A DNA stretch of 64,000 nucleotides. Source: Streptomyces sp. NBC_00433. Its GTDB lineage: Bacteria > Actinomycetota > Actinomycetes > Streptomycetales > Streptomycetaceae. The notes beneath the pieces were generated by a model, which ran no database searches, was not told where the DNA came from, and saw only the letters and a list, made by a program, of their open reading frames with translations. The stretch lies in NCBI GenBank assembly GCA_036015235.1, contig CP107926.1:5537501-5601500 (forward strand). Direction: 5' to 3'. The position numbers were made by a program, and so were the translations under genes. The stretch's first letter is position 1, and the number at the start of each line of letters is the position of its first letter. Positions 36,639 to 45,077 of the stretch are shown here, in pieces.

Positions 36639-37676
36639 GTGCTCCATCTGCGGCTGATCGTCCCGGCGGACCTCACCGGCGAGGTGACCAGGCGCATATC
36701 GTCGGCCGTCGGGGCGACTCACCTGACGGTTGTCAAGGGCGCCGCCCTGGATCCGGTCGGCGACCTCGTCACCGCCGACGTCGCCCGCGAGGCCGCCGAC
36801 GCCCTGCTGGCCGAACTGCGCGGGCTCGGCGTCGACGAACGCGGCTCGATCTCCGCCGACCCCGTCGACCTGTCGCTGTCCAGCAGCGCCGACGCCGCGG
36901 AGAAGGCGGCGCCCGGCGACGGAGCGGACGCGGTGCTGTGGGAGTCGATGACGGAGCTGAGCCACGAGGAATCCACCCTCAGCGTCACCTACATGGCCTT
37001 CCTGACCCTCGCCACCATGCTCGCCGCCTACGGGGTGATGCTGGACAGCGCCATCCTGGTCGTCGGCGCGATGGCGGTGGGACCGGAGTTCGGACCGCTC
37101 GCGGGCTTCTGCACCGGTCTGATCCGGCGGCAACGGAGCCTGGTGCGCCGTTCGTCGATCGCCCTGCTGGTCGGCTTCCCCGCGGCGACGGCGGCGACCG
37201 GTGCCTTCAGCGCGCTCATGGACCTCTTCGGACTCTTCAACCGCGCGCGGTTCGACGCCCCGCACCCGGCGACCCAGTTCATCTGGCAGCCCACCGCCGA
37301 CTCCTTCGTCGTGGCCCTCCTCGCCGGCGTCGCGGGAATGCTCTCCCTCACCTCGGCCAAGTCCGGTGCGCTGGTGGGCGTGGCGATCTCGGTGACCACG
37401 GTGCCCGCCGCAGCCGACGCGGCGCTGGCCCTGTCCTACGGTGCCTGGCACGAGGCATTCACCTCTGCCTGTCAGCTGGCACTCAACCTCGCCGGCATCG
37501 TGGTGGCCGGCTGCCTCACCCTCCTCGCACAGAAGATCCTCTGGGCGCGAACAGGCCGGGACCGCCGGTCTCCTCGCGACCCGGCGGCCGAGCAGTCACC
37601 GCGTCCGGAAGCGGCCGCGGACCCGGTGGCACGGGCACTTCGGCGCAGGGGCACCGCAGTCCGCCCGCATCGGTGA
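36639..37676 (+). CDS. DUF389-family membrane protein (345 aa)
   Basis: The N-terminal domain VLHLRLIVPADL to about residue 100 and the helical bundle (YMAFLTLATMLAAYGVMLDS, AILVVGAMAVGPEFGPLAG) match the DUF389 (TIGR00341-type) inner-membrane family of unknown function. MAVGPEFGPL is the most conserved block. GTG at 36639 has GGAGG five bases upstream, and a TAGGGT -10 at 36568-36573 gives a 60-nt leader. The C-terminal 40 residues are charged and Pro-rich. It follows the polytopic membrane protein by 110 bp. The substrate, if it is a transporter, is unknown. Confidence 0.88.
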   Translation: MLHLRLIVPADLTGEVTRRISSAVGATHLTVVKGAALDPVGDLVTADVAREAADALLAELRGLGVDERGSISADPVDLSLSSSADAAEKAAPGDGADAVLWESMTELSHEESTLSVTYMAFLTLATMLAAYGVMLDSAILVVGAMAVGPEFGPLAGFCTGLIRRQRSLVRRSSIALLVGFPAATAATGAFSALMDLFGLFNRARFDAPHPATQFIWQPTADSFVVALLAGVAGMLSLTSAKSGALVGVAISVTTVPAAADAALALSYGAWHEAFTSACQLALNLAGIVVAGCLTLLAQKILWARTGRDRRSPRDPAAEQSPRPEAAADPVARALRRRGTAVRPHR

Positions 37677-37720
37677 CCGACCCCCTGCCCTGGCCCGCCG
37701 GCACGCCGACCCGTTCCGCG

Positions 37721-38461
37721 TCACGGTGTTCCGGAGGCTTCGGCGGCGGCGTCCCCGGGAGCCGCGGGCTGCCGGGGAGAGCGCCGCAGGGCGACGAAGC
37801 GGCGGTTCGACGAGGTCCAGGTGTCGGCGGGACGCCATCCCGCGGAGGCGGCGTGGCGGGTCAGCGCGCTGATGCCGACCCGGGACCAGGGGAAATACTG
37901 GCTGTGGGCGCCGATGCCGTTGCCGAGCCGGACCTGGACCTTCTCGTCCAGGTCGTCGCCCGCGCCGTCGGGCGCGGTCTCGACGATCAGCGCCGCGGCG
38001 GGATGGACGGCTTCGGCGATCCGGGTCAGCAGGGCGGCGGGGTCGCCGCCGATGCCGATGTTGCCGTCGATGAGCAGCCCTGTCCGCCAGTCCCCTTCAC
38101 GCGGCAGCGGGTCGAACACCGAGCGGGCCAGAGCGTTGCCACCGGCCCGCCGGGCACGGCGGACCGCTTCGGCGCTGACGTCGATGCCCAGCGCGGGGCG
38201 GCCCTGCTCGGCCAGCGCGGTGATGAGCCGGCCCGGTCCGCAGCCGATGTCGAGCACCGGCCCCCGGCAGCGTGCGAGCACGGTGAGATCCGCCGCGTCC
38301 GGCCGGGAGCACCAGCGTTCGACGTCCAGCGGGAGGAGCCAGCCGTCGGCGCGGTGCAGATAGAGCGGGCCCCGGCCGGTGCGCAACGCGCGGGTGTACG
38401 GGTCGGCGCTCCACCAGTCGTGGCGCCGGCTGGTGGGGACCCCGGTGAAGGGCGCGCTCAC
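37721..38461 (-). CDS. class I SAM-dependent methyltransferase (246 aa)
   Basis: SAM-binding motif I VLDIGCGPGRLITALAE (about 69-85), motif II ALGIDVSAEAV and a motif IV-like LLIDGNIGIGGDP are visible in a standard Rossmann methyltransferase. The acceptor is unknown; the N-terminal TSRRHDWWSADPYTRAL is common to homologues in this operon type. GTG at 38461 overlaps the stop of the upstream gene (GTGA). Last gene of a four-gene run with a DUF2064 protein, a GT2 enzyme and an epimerase, so modification of a sugar-lipid or glycan is a reasonable guess. Confidence 0.88.
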   Translation of the reverse strand: MSAPFTGVPTSRRHDWWSADPYTRALRTGRGPLYLHRADGWLLPLDVERWCSRPDAADLTVLARCRGPVLDIGCGPGRLITALAEQGRPALGIDVSAEAVRRARRAGGNALARSVFDPLPREGDWRTGLLIDGNIGIGGDPAALLTRIAEAVHPAAALIVETAPDGAGDDLDEKVQVRLGNGIGAHSQYFPWSRVGISALTRHAASAGWRPADTWTSSNRRFVALRRSPRQPAAPGDAAAEASGTP

Positions 38462-39090
38462 CGCGCCTCCGCCGGGGCGAGCCGGGCCATGGCGGCGGCG
38501 AAGCGGGTGTGCGGCGCCTGCGCCGCGACCAGTTCGGCGTCGAGGGCGGTGTCCACGTCCCGCAGCAGCGGCAGTTCCCCGACGGCCAGGCCCGCGGCGG
38601 TGAGCCGTTCGTGCTGCAACCGGCCTGTCTCGCACGTGGACATCGGCACGCCCTTCACCAGCGCCGGATCGGGATCGGCCAGGCCCAGCGCCCAGAACCC
38701 GCCGTCCGCGGCCGGGCCGAACCACGCGGAGCACCCCTCCCACGCGGCGGGTTCCAGCGCGGGCCGCAGCAGGGCCGGCGTCACCTGAGGGGTGTCCATG
38801 CCGATCAGCAGCGCCGGGCCGTCGCACCGCCCGAACGCGGCTGCCAGCCGGTCGTCGAGCCCGCCCTCCGCCTGCGGTACGACGTCGATGCCCGGCGGCA
38901 GCCAGGGGCCGGGCACGCCGTCCAGCACCAGCACGCGGCGGTCCGCCGGAGCGGCCAGGACGGCGGCCAACGTGTCGGCGAGCGCCGCCTCGGCCAACGC
39001 GGCCGCCTCCCGCGGGGAATACGGCGGTGTGAGCCGGGTCTTGACGCGGCCGGGCACCGGTTCCTTCGCGATCACCAGGAGCGTCGTCAT
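38458..39090 (-). CDS. DUF2064/TIGR04282-like nucleotide-sugar protein (210 aa)
   Basis: The nucleotidyltransferase-like signature is KEPVPGRVKTRL (8-19), then the metal-site GMDTPQV and DGGFWALGL. These match TIGR04282 (DUF2064) glycosyltransferase/nucleotidyltransferase-like proteins. ATG at 39090 overlaps the GT2 stop (ATGA), and its own stop overlaps the methyltransferase start. Such genes are regularly paired with GT2 enzymes; the reaction is unproven. The aspartates of the TPQV region are intact. Confidence 0.88.
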   Translation of the reverse strand: MTTLLVIAKEPVPGRVKTRLTPPYSPREAAALAEAALADTLAAVLAAPADRRVLVLDGVPGPWLPPGIDVVPQAEGGLDDRLAAAFGRCDGPALLIGMDTPQVTPALLRPALEPAAWEGCSAWFGPAADGGFWALGLADPDPALVKGVPMSTCETGRLQHERLTAAGLAVGELPLLRDVDTALDAELVAAQAPHTRFAAAMARLAPAEAR

Positions 39091-39878
39091 CGCACGCTCC
39101 CGCGCTCGACCGAGGCGTGCGCCGCCGGGCCGGGCACACCGCCCGTGCCGGGTTCCGTCCCGCCGGGCCGGGCCGCTCCCCGCGCGGCGGTGGCGGGCAC
39201 CGGCGGCGCCGCCAGGACCCCGCGCATGTCGTGGACGGCCTGCCAGGTACCGCGCCAGGTGCCGGTGACCTTGGACTTGCCGGCTCGCGGGAAGTAGGGG
39301 ACGTCCTGCTCGACGACGCGCCAGCCCGCGTCGGCGGCCCGTACCACCATCTCCAGCGGGTAGCCGCTGCGCCGGTCGGCCAGCCCGAGGCTCAGCAGCG
39401 CGTCGCGCCGCGCCGCCCGCAGGGGCCCGAGGTCCCGCAGCTGCAGACCGGTCCGGCGGCGCAGCATCCTGGCCAGTGCCAGGTTGCCGGCCCTCGCGTG
39501 GAGCGGCCACCCGGCGTGCCGCTCGGGCCTCCGCCGCCCGAGCACGAGGTCGGCGTCGCGGGCCGCGATCCGTTCGACGAAGGCGGGCAGCAAGGCGGGG
39601 TCGAGCGAGGCGTCGCAGTCGCAGAAGCACACGAACTCGGCCTCGGCGGCGAGCAGTCCGGCGTGGCAGGCGGCGCCGAAGCCGCGCAGGGTCTCGCGCA
39701 CCACGGTCGCACCCAGCCCGGCGGCGATGGCGGCGGAGCCGTCGGTCGACCCGTTGTCGACGACGATCGCCCGCCAGCCGGGCGGGATCCGGCCGAGCAC
39801 CCAGGGCAGCGCGCGGGCCTCGTCCAGGCAGGGCAGCACGATGTCGGCGATCGGTGGGACGCCGTTACGGCCGGGCAT
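39087..39878 (-). CDS. GT2-family glycosyltransferase (263 aa)
   Basis: GT-A fold: ADIVLPCLDEARAL, nucleotide-binding VVDNGSTDGSAA (about 39-50), the metal-binding CDCDASLDP (about 85-93) and an acceptor region YPLEMVVRAADAGW. The likely activity is transfer of a sugar from a nucleotide or lipid donor at the cytoplasmic face. No C-terminal membrane helices, and a Pro/Gly-rich tail. ATG at 39878 sits next to the epimerase stop (2-bp gap). The downstream gene overlaps by four bases, so the three are translated as one unit. Confidence 0.9.
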   Translation of the reverse strand: MPGRNGVPPIADIVLPCLDEARALPWVLGRIPPGWRAIVVDNGSTDGSAAIAAGLGATVVRETLRGFGAACHAGLLAAEAEFVCFCDCDASLDPALLPAFVERIAARDADLVLGRRRPERHAGWPLHARAGNLALARMLRRRTGLQLRDLGPLRAARRDALLSLGLADRRSGYPLEMVVRAADAGWRVVEQDVPYFPRAGKSKVTGTWRGTWQAVHDMRGVLAAPPVPATAARGAARPGGTEPGTGGVPGPAAHASVERGSVR

Positions 39879-39879
39879 G

Positions 39880-40980
39880 TCAACTCCCTTCCAGGCGCGG
39901 GCCGCTCAGGGCCGGACGCGGGTCGGGACCGCGCGCCGGCCGCAGCGGGGCGCGGGCGAAGCCGGCCACCCCCGCGCCGAACGTGATCCGCGGCCGCCAG
40001 CCGAGTTCGGCGCGCAGCCGCTCGGAGGACGCTGTGATGTGCCGGACGTCGCCGAGGCGGTATTCGCCGGTGACCACCGGCGCGGGACCGCCGTACGCGT
40101 CGGCCAGTGCCGTCGCCATCTCCCCGACGGTGTGCGGGGTTCCGCTGCCGGTGTTGTAGGCACGGAAGCTCCCGGCCGCCCTGCCGGACGACGCGGCCAG
40201 CGCCAGCACGTTCGCCGCAGCCACGTCCCCTACGTGGACGAAGTCCCTTCGCTGGCCTCCGTCTTCGAAGACCCGCGGCGCCTCGCCGCGGGCCAGCGAG
40301 GAGCGGAAGAACGACGCCACCCCGGCGTACGGGGTGTCGCGCGGCATCCCGGGCCCGTACACGTTGTGGTAACGCAGCGCCACCGCCCGGCCGTCCACCG
40401 CCCGCGCCCACGCCGCCGCCAGATGCTCCTGCGCGAGCTTGGTGGCGGCGTACACGTTGCGCGGATCGGCGGGCGCCTCCTCGTCGACCAGCCCCGGGGC
40501 CAACCGCGCCCCGCAGCGCGGGCAGCGCGGTTCGAACCGGCCGGCGGCCAGGTCGGCGGCGGCCCGGGGGCCGGGCGCCACCTGGCCGTGCCGCCCGCAG
40601 TCGTAGCGCCCCTCGCCGTACACGACCATGGACCCGGCGAGGACCAGGTCGCGTACGCCCGCCTCGGCCATGGCCGCCAGCAGCGTGGCCGTGCCCAGAT
40701 CGTTGCAGGCCACGTAGTCAGGGGCGTCGGCGAAGTCCTTGCCGAGGCCCACCATGGCCGCCTGGTGGCACACCGCGTCGACACCGCGGAGCGCCGCCGT
40801 CACCGCCGCGGGGTCCCTGACGTCGGCGTGGATCCAGGGCGCCTCGGAGAGCGTCGGCGGCACGGCGTGCGCCGAGGGCAGCAGGGCGTCCAGGACGACC
40901 GGCTCGTGGCCGTCGGCGGCGAGGGCGGCGACGATGTGCGAGCCGATGAAGCCCGCGCCGCCGGTGACGAGTACGCGCAT
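39880..40980 (-). CDS. NAD-dependent epimerase/dehydratase (366 aa)
   Basis: Extended SDR: NAD-binding GGAGFIGSH (7-15), active-site Ser/Tyr/Lys in AGSMVVYGEG and NVYAATKLAQE (YxxxK), and YHNVYGPGMPRDTPY at the substrate side. It converts nucleotide sugars (GalE or RmlB-like). A Cys-rich insert CGRHGQ, then CPRCGARLAP (about 160-190) looks like a small zinc-binding module, unusual for the fold. ATG at 40980 lies six bases after TAGGGT (40987-40992) on the minus strand, so the mRNA is probably leaderless. First gene of the sugar run. Confidence 0.9.
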   Translation of the reverse strand: MRVLVTGGAGFIGSHIVAALAADGHEPVVLDALLPSAHAVPPTLSEAPWIHADVRDPAAVTAALRGVDAVCHQAAMVGLGKDFADAPDYVACNDLGTATLLAAMAEAGVRDLVLAGSMVVYGEGRYDCGRHGQVAPGPRAAADLAAGRFEPRCPRCGARLAPGLVDEEAPADPRNVYAATKLAQEHLAAAWARAVDGRAVALRYHNVYGPGMPRDTPYAGVASFFRSSLARGEAPRVFEDGGQRRDFVHVGDVAAANVLALAASSGRAAGSFRAYNTGSGTPHTVGEMATALADAYGGPAPVVTGEYRLGDVRHITASSERLRAELGWRPRITFGAGVAGFARAPLRPARGPDPRPALSGPRLEGS

Positions 40981-40986
40981 GCGGCG

Positions 40987-40992
40987 ACCCTA
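40987..40992 (-). promoter_or_regulatory. -10 element of a likely leaderless promoter
   Basis: TAGGGT (minus strand), six bases before the epimerase ATG. No consensus -35 at the right distance, so an activator is likely; GTCCTTACGAACTGATGG (41050-41033) is centred about 60 bp upstream. Confidence 0.5.
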
Positions 40993-41051
40993 GGCGCCGA
41001 TGACCCTGGGTAGGCGTGTTCCGGCCGCGCCACCATCAGTTCGTAAGGACT

Positions 41052-41621
41052 TCACCCTGCCGACCGCCCCCCGGCCCGGCTCCGGCCCGCCCGGCGCCGC
41101 CGCAACCGGCCCGCGGCGAACAGGATGCCGGACAGGGCGAAGAAGGCCGCGGTGAGCAGCAGCCAGCGGGTCAGGAAGACGTCCGCGGCCAGTCCGGTGG
41201 CCGAGGTGTAGGACCGGCTGCGGCTCCGGGAGATGAGCGGCCAGTACACCAGGAGCGCCAGCAGCGAGAGGAACGCGGGGACCCTGATGTGGTTGACGAG
41301 CGCGGCGCGCGGCGCGGGCGCCGATCCGGGCGCGGTTCGGCCTCTCGCCCCCAGGATCTTGTGCAGCGCCCAGTCGGCACCGCCGTACACCGGGACCAGC
41401 ACCAGGTCGTGGAGCAACGCCGCCAGCACGATCCACCTCGCCACACCGAACCAGTCGCGGTCCAGGAGCCGGACGGCGGCGTAACCGCACACGGCGAAGG
41501 AGGCGAGAAGGACCACCAGGTGGGGCGGGGAGTCCCCGTAGCGCCGCCGGAAGCGTGCCGTGAGCGTCCGGTCCCTGAGCCGGGGGGCTCGGCCGTCGGC
41601 GGGTTCGGGCGGCGGTGTCAT
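41052..41621 (-). CDS. integral membrane protein (189 aa)
   Basis: Four hydrophobic helices (LVVLLASFAVCGYAAVRLL, WIVLAALLHDLVLVPVYGGA, FLSLLALLVYWPLI, LLLTAAFFALSGILFAAGRL) and a very basic C-terminus. No family motif. ATG at 41621 overlaps the stop of the molybdopterin protein gene (ATGA), so it is probably its membrane partner or an assembly factor. Function unknown. Confidence 0.82.
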   Translation of the reverse strand: MTPPPEPADGRAPRLRDRTLTARFRRRYGDSPPHLVVLLASFAVCGYAAVRLLDRDWFGVARWIVLAALLHDLVLVPVYGGADWALHKILGARGRTAPGSAPAPRAALVNHIRVPAFLSLLALLVYWPLISRSRSRSYTSATGLAADVFLTRWLLLTAAFFALSGILFAAGRLRRRRAGRSRAGGRSAG

Positions 41622-42907
41622 GCCGGCCTCGTGAAGGTGGTCGCCCCGAAGCTGAGCCGGCCGACCCATTTGGTGTTCATCACGCCCGGCGCGGCGGGGA
41701 CGATGACGCGGGCCGGGTAGCCGTGGTCGTGGGAGAGCGCCGCACCGTTGACGCGCAGGGCCAGCAGCGAACGCGGGTCGCGAACCTGGTTGTCGCGCAG
41801 CGCCACCGCCCGGAAGGAGCCAGCGAGTTGGACCGACTCCACGAACACCCCCGGCGGACGGTCGCCGTAGCCGACCAGCTTCGCCAGGTCGAGCAGCCGG
41901 ACGCCCTCCCACTCCTGGTTCTCGGTGGACCAGCCCTCCACACAGGCGATCGGCAACGTGGAGCGGTGTCGGGCCAGTCGGTGCAGCTGCGGCAGCGTCA
42001 GCGTCGTCTGCCTGCCCCCGCCCCGCACCACGAGCCGCCAGTCGGCGCCGACGTCCTCGGGCCTGATGCGGGCCAGGGCCGCGGTCTTGTTGATCGGGAA
42101 GCCGTTGGGTCCGCTGCCCGGGTTCCGGCCGTGCGGGGCGAGCAGGGCGGTCTCCCGCAGCGGTCCGCCGAGGCTCTGCCCTGCCGTCACCGCGAACAGC
42201 GTCACCGAGCCGAGCCCCACCATGCCCAGCGCGCCGCGCCGGGACATCGTGGGCTGCGCAGGGTGGGACGACACGAGCCCGCTGCCGTCGGCCGGTTCTG
42301 GCCTTGTCCGCGCGGTCGGTGTCCGCAGCTCGGCTCGGAAGTCCCGGCTGCGCAGCGACCGCAGGACGAGCGGCAGGCGGAGCGCCACGTGCGCCAGGAG
42401 CGCCCCGAAGAACACCCAGGCGCCGTAGAAGTGCAGCGGGTAGAACGAGCCGGGGAAGACGTAGTCCAGCTGGATGTTGAGCAGACCGGTGAGGAATTCG
42501 AACAGCCCGCCGCCGACCAGCAGCAGCAGCGACAGCCGCTCCAGCGCCTGGGCCGCCGAGCGCACCGGCGGGAATACGAACAGCTTGGGCACGACCGACC
42601 AGAGCTTGGCCAGCAGCACCGGCACCAGGACGACGCCCAAGGTGACGTGCACGCCCTGGTTGACCCGGTACAGCCAGTACGGATGGGTCGGCCAGGCGAA
42701 GAGGTAGAAGCCCAGCAGGCCCTTGTCCGGCGTCTTGTCGTTCACCGGCGACAGCCCGGGATTGTAGGCCGCGTACGACAGCAGGCCGGTGACGAAGAGC
42801 AGGGGGACACCGGCCAGCAGCACGAGGCCGAACACCGAGGTCAGCCATGGACCACGGAGCGGGCTGCGCCACGGCCCGTTGGCGGATCGGCGCTGGGTGA
42901 CTCTCAT
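41618..42907 (-). CDS. cytochrome b561-like/molybdopterin oxidoreductase fusion (429 aa)
   Basis: The N-terminal 200 residues contain four membrane helices with conserved histidines, including those in FAWPTHPYW, VNQGVHVTLG, YPLHFYGAW and LLAHVALRL. They resemble di-haem cytochrome b561/formate-dehydrogenase-gamma proteins. A twin-arginine-like TMSRRGALGMVGLG then leads to a sulfite-oxidase-type molybdopterin domain: CVEGWSTENQEWEGV holds the likely Mo-ligand Cys, and the C-terminal GYPARVIVPAAPGVMNTKWV is typical. An envelope-bound redox enzyme is inferred. ATG at 42907 is eight bases after TAGTGT (42916-42921), which is leaderless-like. Confidence 0.9.
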   Translation of the reverse strand: MRVTQRRSANGPWRSPLRGPWLTSVFGLVLLAGVPLLFVTGLLSYAAYNPGLSPVNDKTPDKGLLGFYLFAWPTHPYWLYRVNQGVHVTLGVVLVPVLLAKLWSVVPKLFVFPPVRSAAQALERLSLLLLVGGGLFEFLTGLLNIQLDYVFPGSFYPLHFYGAWVFFGALLAHVALRLPLVLRSLRSRDFRAELRTPTARTRPEPADGSGLVSSHPAQPTMSRRGALGMVGLGSVTLFAVTAGQSLGGPLRETALLAPHGRNPGSGPNGFPINKTAALARIRPEDVGADWRLVVRGGGRQTTLTLPQLHRLARHRSTLPIACVEGWSTENQEWEGVRLLDLAKLVGYGDRPPGVFVESVQLAGSFRAVALRDNQVRDPRSLLALRVNGAALSHDHGYPARVIVPAAPGVMNTKWVGRLSFGATTFTRPA

Positions 42908-42915
42908 GGCGGGGG

Positions 42916-42921
42916 ACACTA
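42916..42921 (-). promoter_or_regulatory. -10 element of a likely leaderless promoter
   Basis: TAGTGT on the minus strand, eight bases before the ATG at 42907. With the epimerase and 35108 promoters it forms a set of three with the same spacing. Confidence 0.5.
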
Positions 42922-42954
42922 GGGCGGCTCGCGCGGGTTTCGGCCGCCTGGACC

Positions 42955-42974
42955 CATGACGGAAGTCTGACGTC
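42955..42974. promoter_or_regulatory. TGACG direct-repeat element, copy 2
   Basis: CATGACGGAAGTCTGACGTC, two TGACG half-sites 11 bp apart, 19/20 identical to 35039-35058 but in opposite orientation to the gene it precedes. Centred about 57 bp from the ATG at 42907. Confidence 0.6.
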
Positions 42975-43266
42975 ACCGAGCGCGAGCGGCCCCGCGTCCC
43001 GGCCGAGCGGCTCCGGTCCGGCGTCTGCGCCTGCGGCGGGGACCCGCACCACCGGCCCTGCGTCGACGTCGAATGACACGCGGGAGGGAACGCCCGGTCG
43101 GTCTGTGCTGCGACCGTGCGTAACCGGCGGCGGTGGTGGGCAGAAACACACGATGGCTACGGTCGGGGACCTCAAGCGGATTTCCGCGTGGCAGTCGGCC
43201 GAACCCGCCACGCACGCTCTCCGACTTCCGGGATCGGGCCTACGCGCCCGCGACATGGAGGGGAGC
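42975..43266. other. divergent intergenic region
   Basis: Between the oxidoreductase and ABC operons. No gene is supported: a frame is open from 43105, but its 54 extra codons are unconvincing and a strong Shine-Dalgarno (GGAGG) lies at 43257-43261. The ABC-operon promoter must be here, but I could not place it. Confidence 0.45.
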
Positions 43267-44103
43267 GTGAAGGTGCCAGGAGCGCCTGCACTTGAGTTAC
43301 GGTCCGTGCGCCGGGCCTACGGGGTCGGGCCCTCCGCGACGGTTGCCCTCGACGGTGTCGACCTGGTGGTGCGGCCCGGCCGGTTCGTGAGCCTCATCGG
43401 GCCCAGCGGCTGCGGCAAGTCGACCCTGCTGCGGCTCGTCGCCGGGCTCGAACGGCCCGACCGCGGCGACGTCCGGGTGCACGGGGTCACGCCGGCCGAG
43501 GCGTGCGCCGCGAAGATGATCGGTCTCGTGCCGCAGAGCCCGGCCCTGCTGCCGTGGATGTCCGTACTCCGGAATGTCACACTGCCGCAGAAGATCAACC
43601 GCGGCGCCGCCAGGCGCCGCGAGCGCATCCCCGGCTTCACCGGGCGGGAGACCGCGCCGGACACCGCCTCCATGCGGGAACTCCTCGTCAAGGCGGGTCT
43701 CGGCGAGGCCGTGCACAAGCTTCCGGCCCAGCTGTCCGGCGGTATGAGGCAGCGCGTCGCGATCGTACGCGCCTTCGGACTGCGACCCGACGTGCTCGTC
43801 ATGGACGAGCCCTTCTCGGCCCTGGACGAATTCACCCGCGAGAGCCTCCAGGACCAACTGCTCAGTCTGTGGGACGAGTTGAAGACGACGGTGCTGTTCG
43901 TCACCCACTCCGTGACCGAGGCCGTCCGGCTCTCCGACGCCGTGGTCGTGATGGCCCCGGGGCCCGGCCGCATCGTGGAGACCATCGAGGTCGAGCTGCC
44001 CCGGCCGCGCGGTGAACGCCTCTTCGGGGAGCGCCGCTTCCACGCGTACGAGGACCTGGTCAGAGAGCGGCTGCGCCGCGCCTGGCACAGCGACGCCGCC
44101 TGA
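43267..44103 (+). CDS. NitT/TauT-type ABC transporter ATPase (278 aa)
   Basis: Walker A GPSGCGKSTLL (about 43-53), Q-loop VPQSPALLPWM, signature LSGGMRQRVAIVRAF and Walker B VLVMDEPFSALDE, all complete and in SsuB/TauB-like order. It energises the importer made of the permease (44121) and binding protein (45078). GTG at 43267 has GGAGG five bases upstream; an in-frame ATG at 43255 overlaps that ribosome site and is less likely. ATP-binding protein for uptake of a nitrate-, sulfonate- or pyrimidine-like solute. The substrate is discussed under the binding protein. Confidence 0.93.
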   Translation: MKVPGAPALELRSVRRAYGVGPSATVALDGVDLVVRPGRFVSLIGPSGCGKSTLLRLVAGLERPDRGDVRVHGVTPAEACAAKMIGLVPQSPALLPWMSVLRNVTLPQKINRGAARRRERIPGFTGRETAPDTASMRELLVKAGLGEAVHKLPAQLSGGMRQRVAIVRAFGLRPDVLVMDEPFSALDEFTRESLQDQLLSLWDELKTTVLFVTHSVTEAVRLSDAVVVMAPGPGRIVETIEVELPRPRGERLFGERRFHAYEDLVRERLRRAWHSDAA

Positions 44104-44120
44104 GTGGGGGGTTCGAGGAC

Positions 44121-44978
44121 ATGTCCGTAGCCGAGGAAAGCGGCACAGCGGAGTCCGAGGCGCGGCCGCCGGCCGAGCCGTCGCGATCCGGTCCCGGCCG
44201 ACCGCGGTGGTCCCTGCCGGCCTGGCTCCGGCCCGCCATGTGGCTGCCCCTCGTGGTGATGCTGGCGGTTCTCGCGGTCCTCTGGCAGTGGGGGGCCAGG
44301 AGGCTGCCGTACCTGCTGCCGCCGCTGCCGGACGTCGGCAGGTCGCTCACCGGGAATCCCGGCTACTACGTCCACAACGCCCTGGTCACCCTCGGCGAGG
44401 CGACCGCCGGGCTCGGGCTGGGGTTCGCCACCGCCTTCGTCCTCGCGGTGCTGACCAGCGAACTCCCCCTGGTACGGCGGGCGGTGATGCCGATCGCCGT
44501 CGTGCTCAACGTCACCCCGATCGTGGCGACAGCTCCCGCCCTGGTCGTCGCCTTCGGCTTCGGGCCGATGCCCAAGCTGATCATCACCGGCCTGATCTGC
44601 TTCTTCCCCATCCTCATCAACACCGCGGCCGGTCTGCGGTCCGTGCCGCAGGAGGTGCTCCAGGTGTACCGGACGATCGACGCCGGCCGCGTGGAACTGC
44701 TGTGGCACCTGCGCGTGCCCAACGCGCTGCCCTTCGTCTTCGCCGCGCTGCGCATCGTCTTCCCGCTGTCGATCATCGGCGCCGTGGTGGCCGAGATGTC
44801 GGCGTCGGGGTCGACCCGCGGCCTCGGCACGGCGATCAGCGTGGCCTCCTCCATGAACCAGCTGCCGGTGGTCTACGCGTCGATCCTCGTCCTCGCGCTC
44901 ATGGGCGTGACCCTCCTGCTCGCGGTCACGCTGGTCGAGCGCCGGGCTCTGCACTGGCACGACAGCACCCAGGACTGA
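44121..44978 (+). CDS. NitT/TauT-type ABC permease (285 aa)
   Basis: A proline-rich cytosolic N-terminus, then six hydrophobic helices. The BPD_transp_1 coupling loop carries the EAA-like VYRTIDAGRVELLWHLRVPN and ALPFVFAALRI, as in SsuC/TauC/ThiX-type permeases. ATG at 44121 begins 17 bases after the ATPase stop. It forms the membrane channel of the importer. Confidence 0.92.
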   Translation: MSVAEESGTAESEARPPAEPSRSGPGRPRWSLPAWLRPAMWLPLVVMLAVLAVLWQWGARRLPYLLPPLPDVGRSLTGNPGYYVHNALVTLGEATAGLGLGFATAFVLAVLTSELPLVRRAVMPIAVVLNVTPIVATAPALVVAFGFGPMPKLIITGLICFFPILINTAAGLRSVPQEVLQVYRTIDAGRVELLWHLRVPNALPFVFAALRIVFPLSIIGAVVAEMSASGSTRGLGTAISVASSMNQLPVVYASILVLALMGVTLLLAVTLVERRALHWHDSTQD

Positions 44979-45077
44979 TCCGTTGCCGCCGCGCGCATGG
45001 CCCACGCGGGCCGGGCGCTCGGCGATCCATGCCCGCGCCCGCGCCGCCTCCGGCGCCTCGCCCTTCTGGAGTCATCC

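Noticed and set aside
42975..43266. Metabolite riboswitch before the ABC operon
   Set aside because: I looked for thiamine (CTGAGA) and FMN-type cores because of the RutA/THI5-like context and found none.
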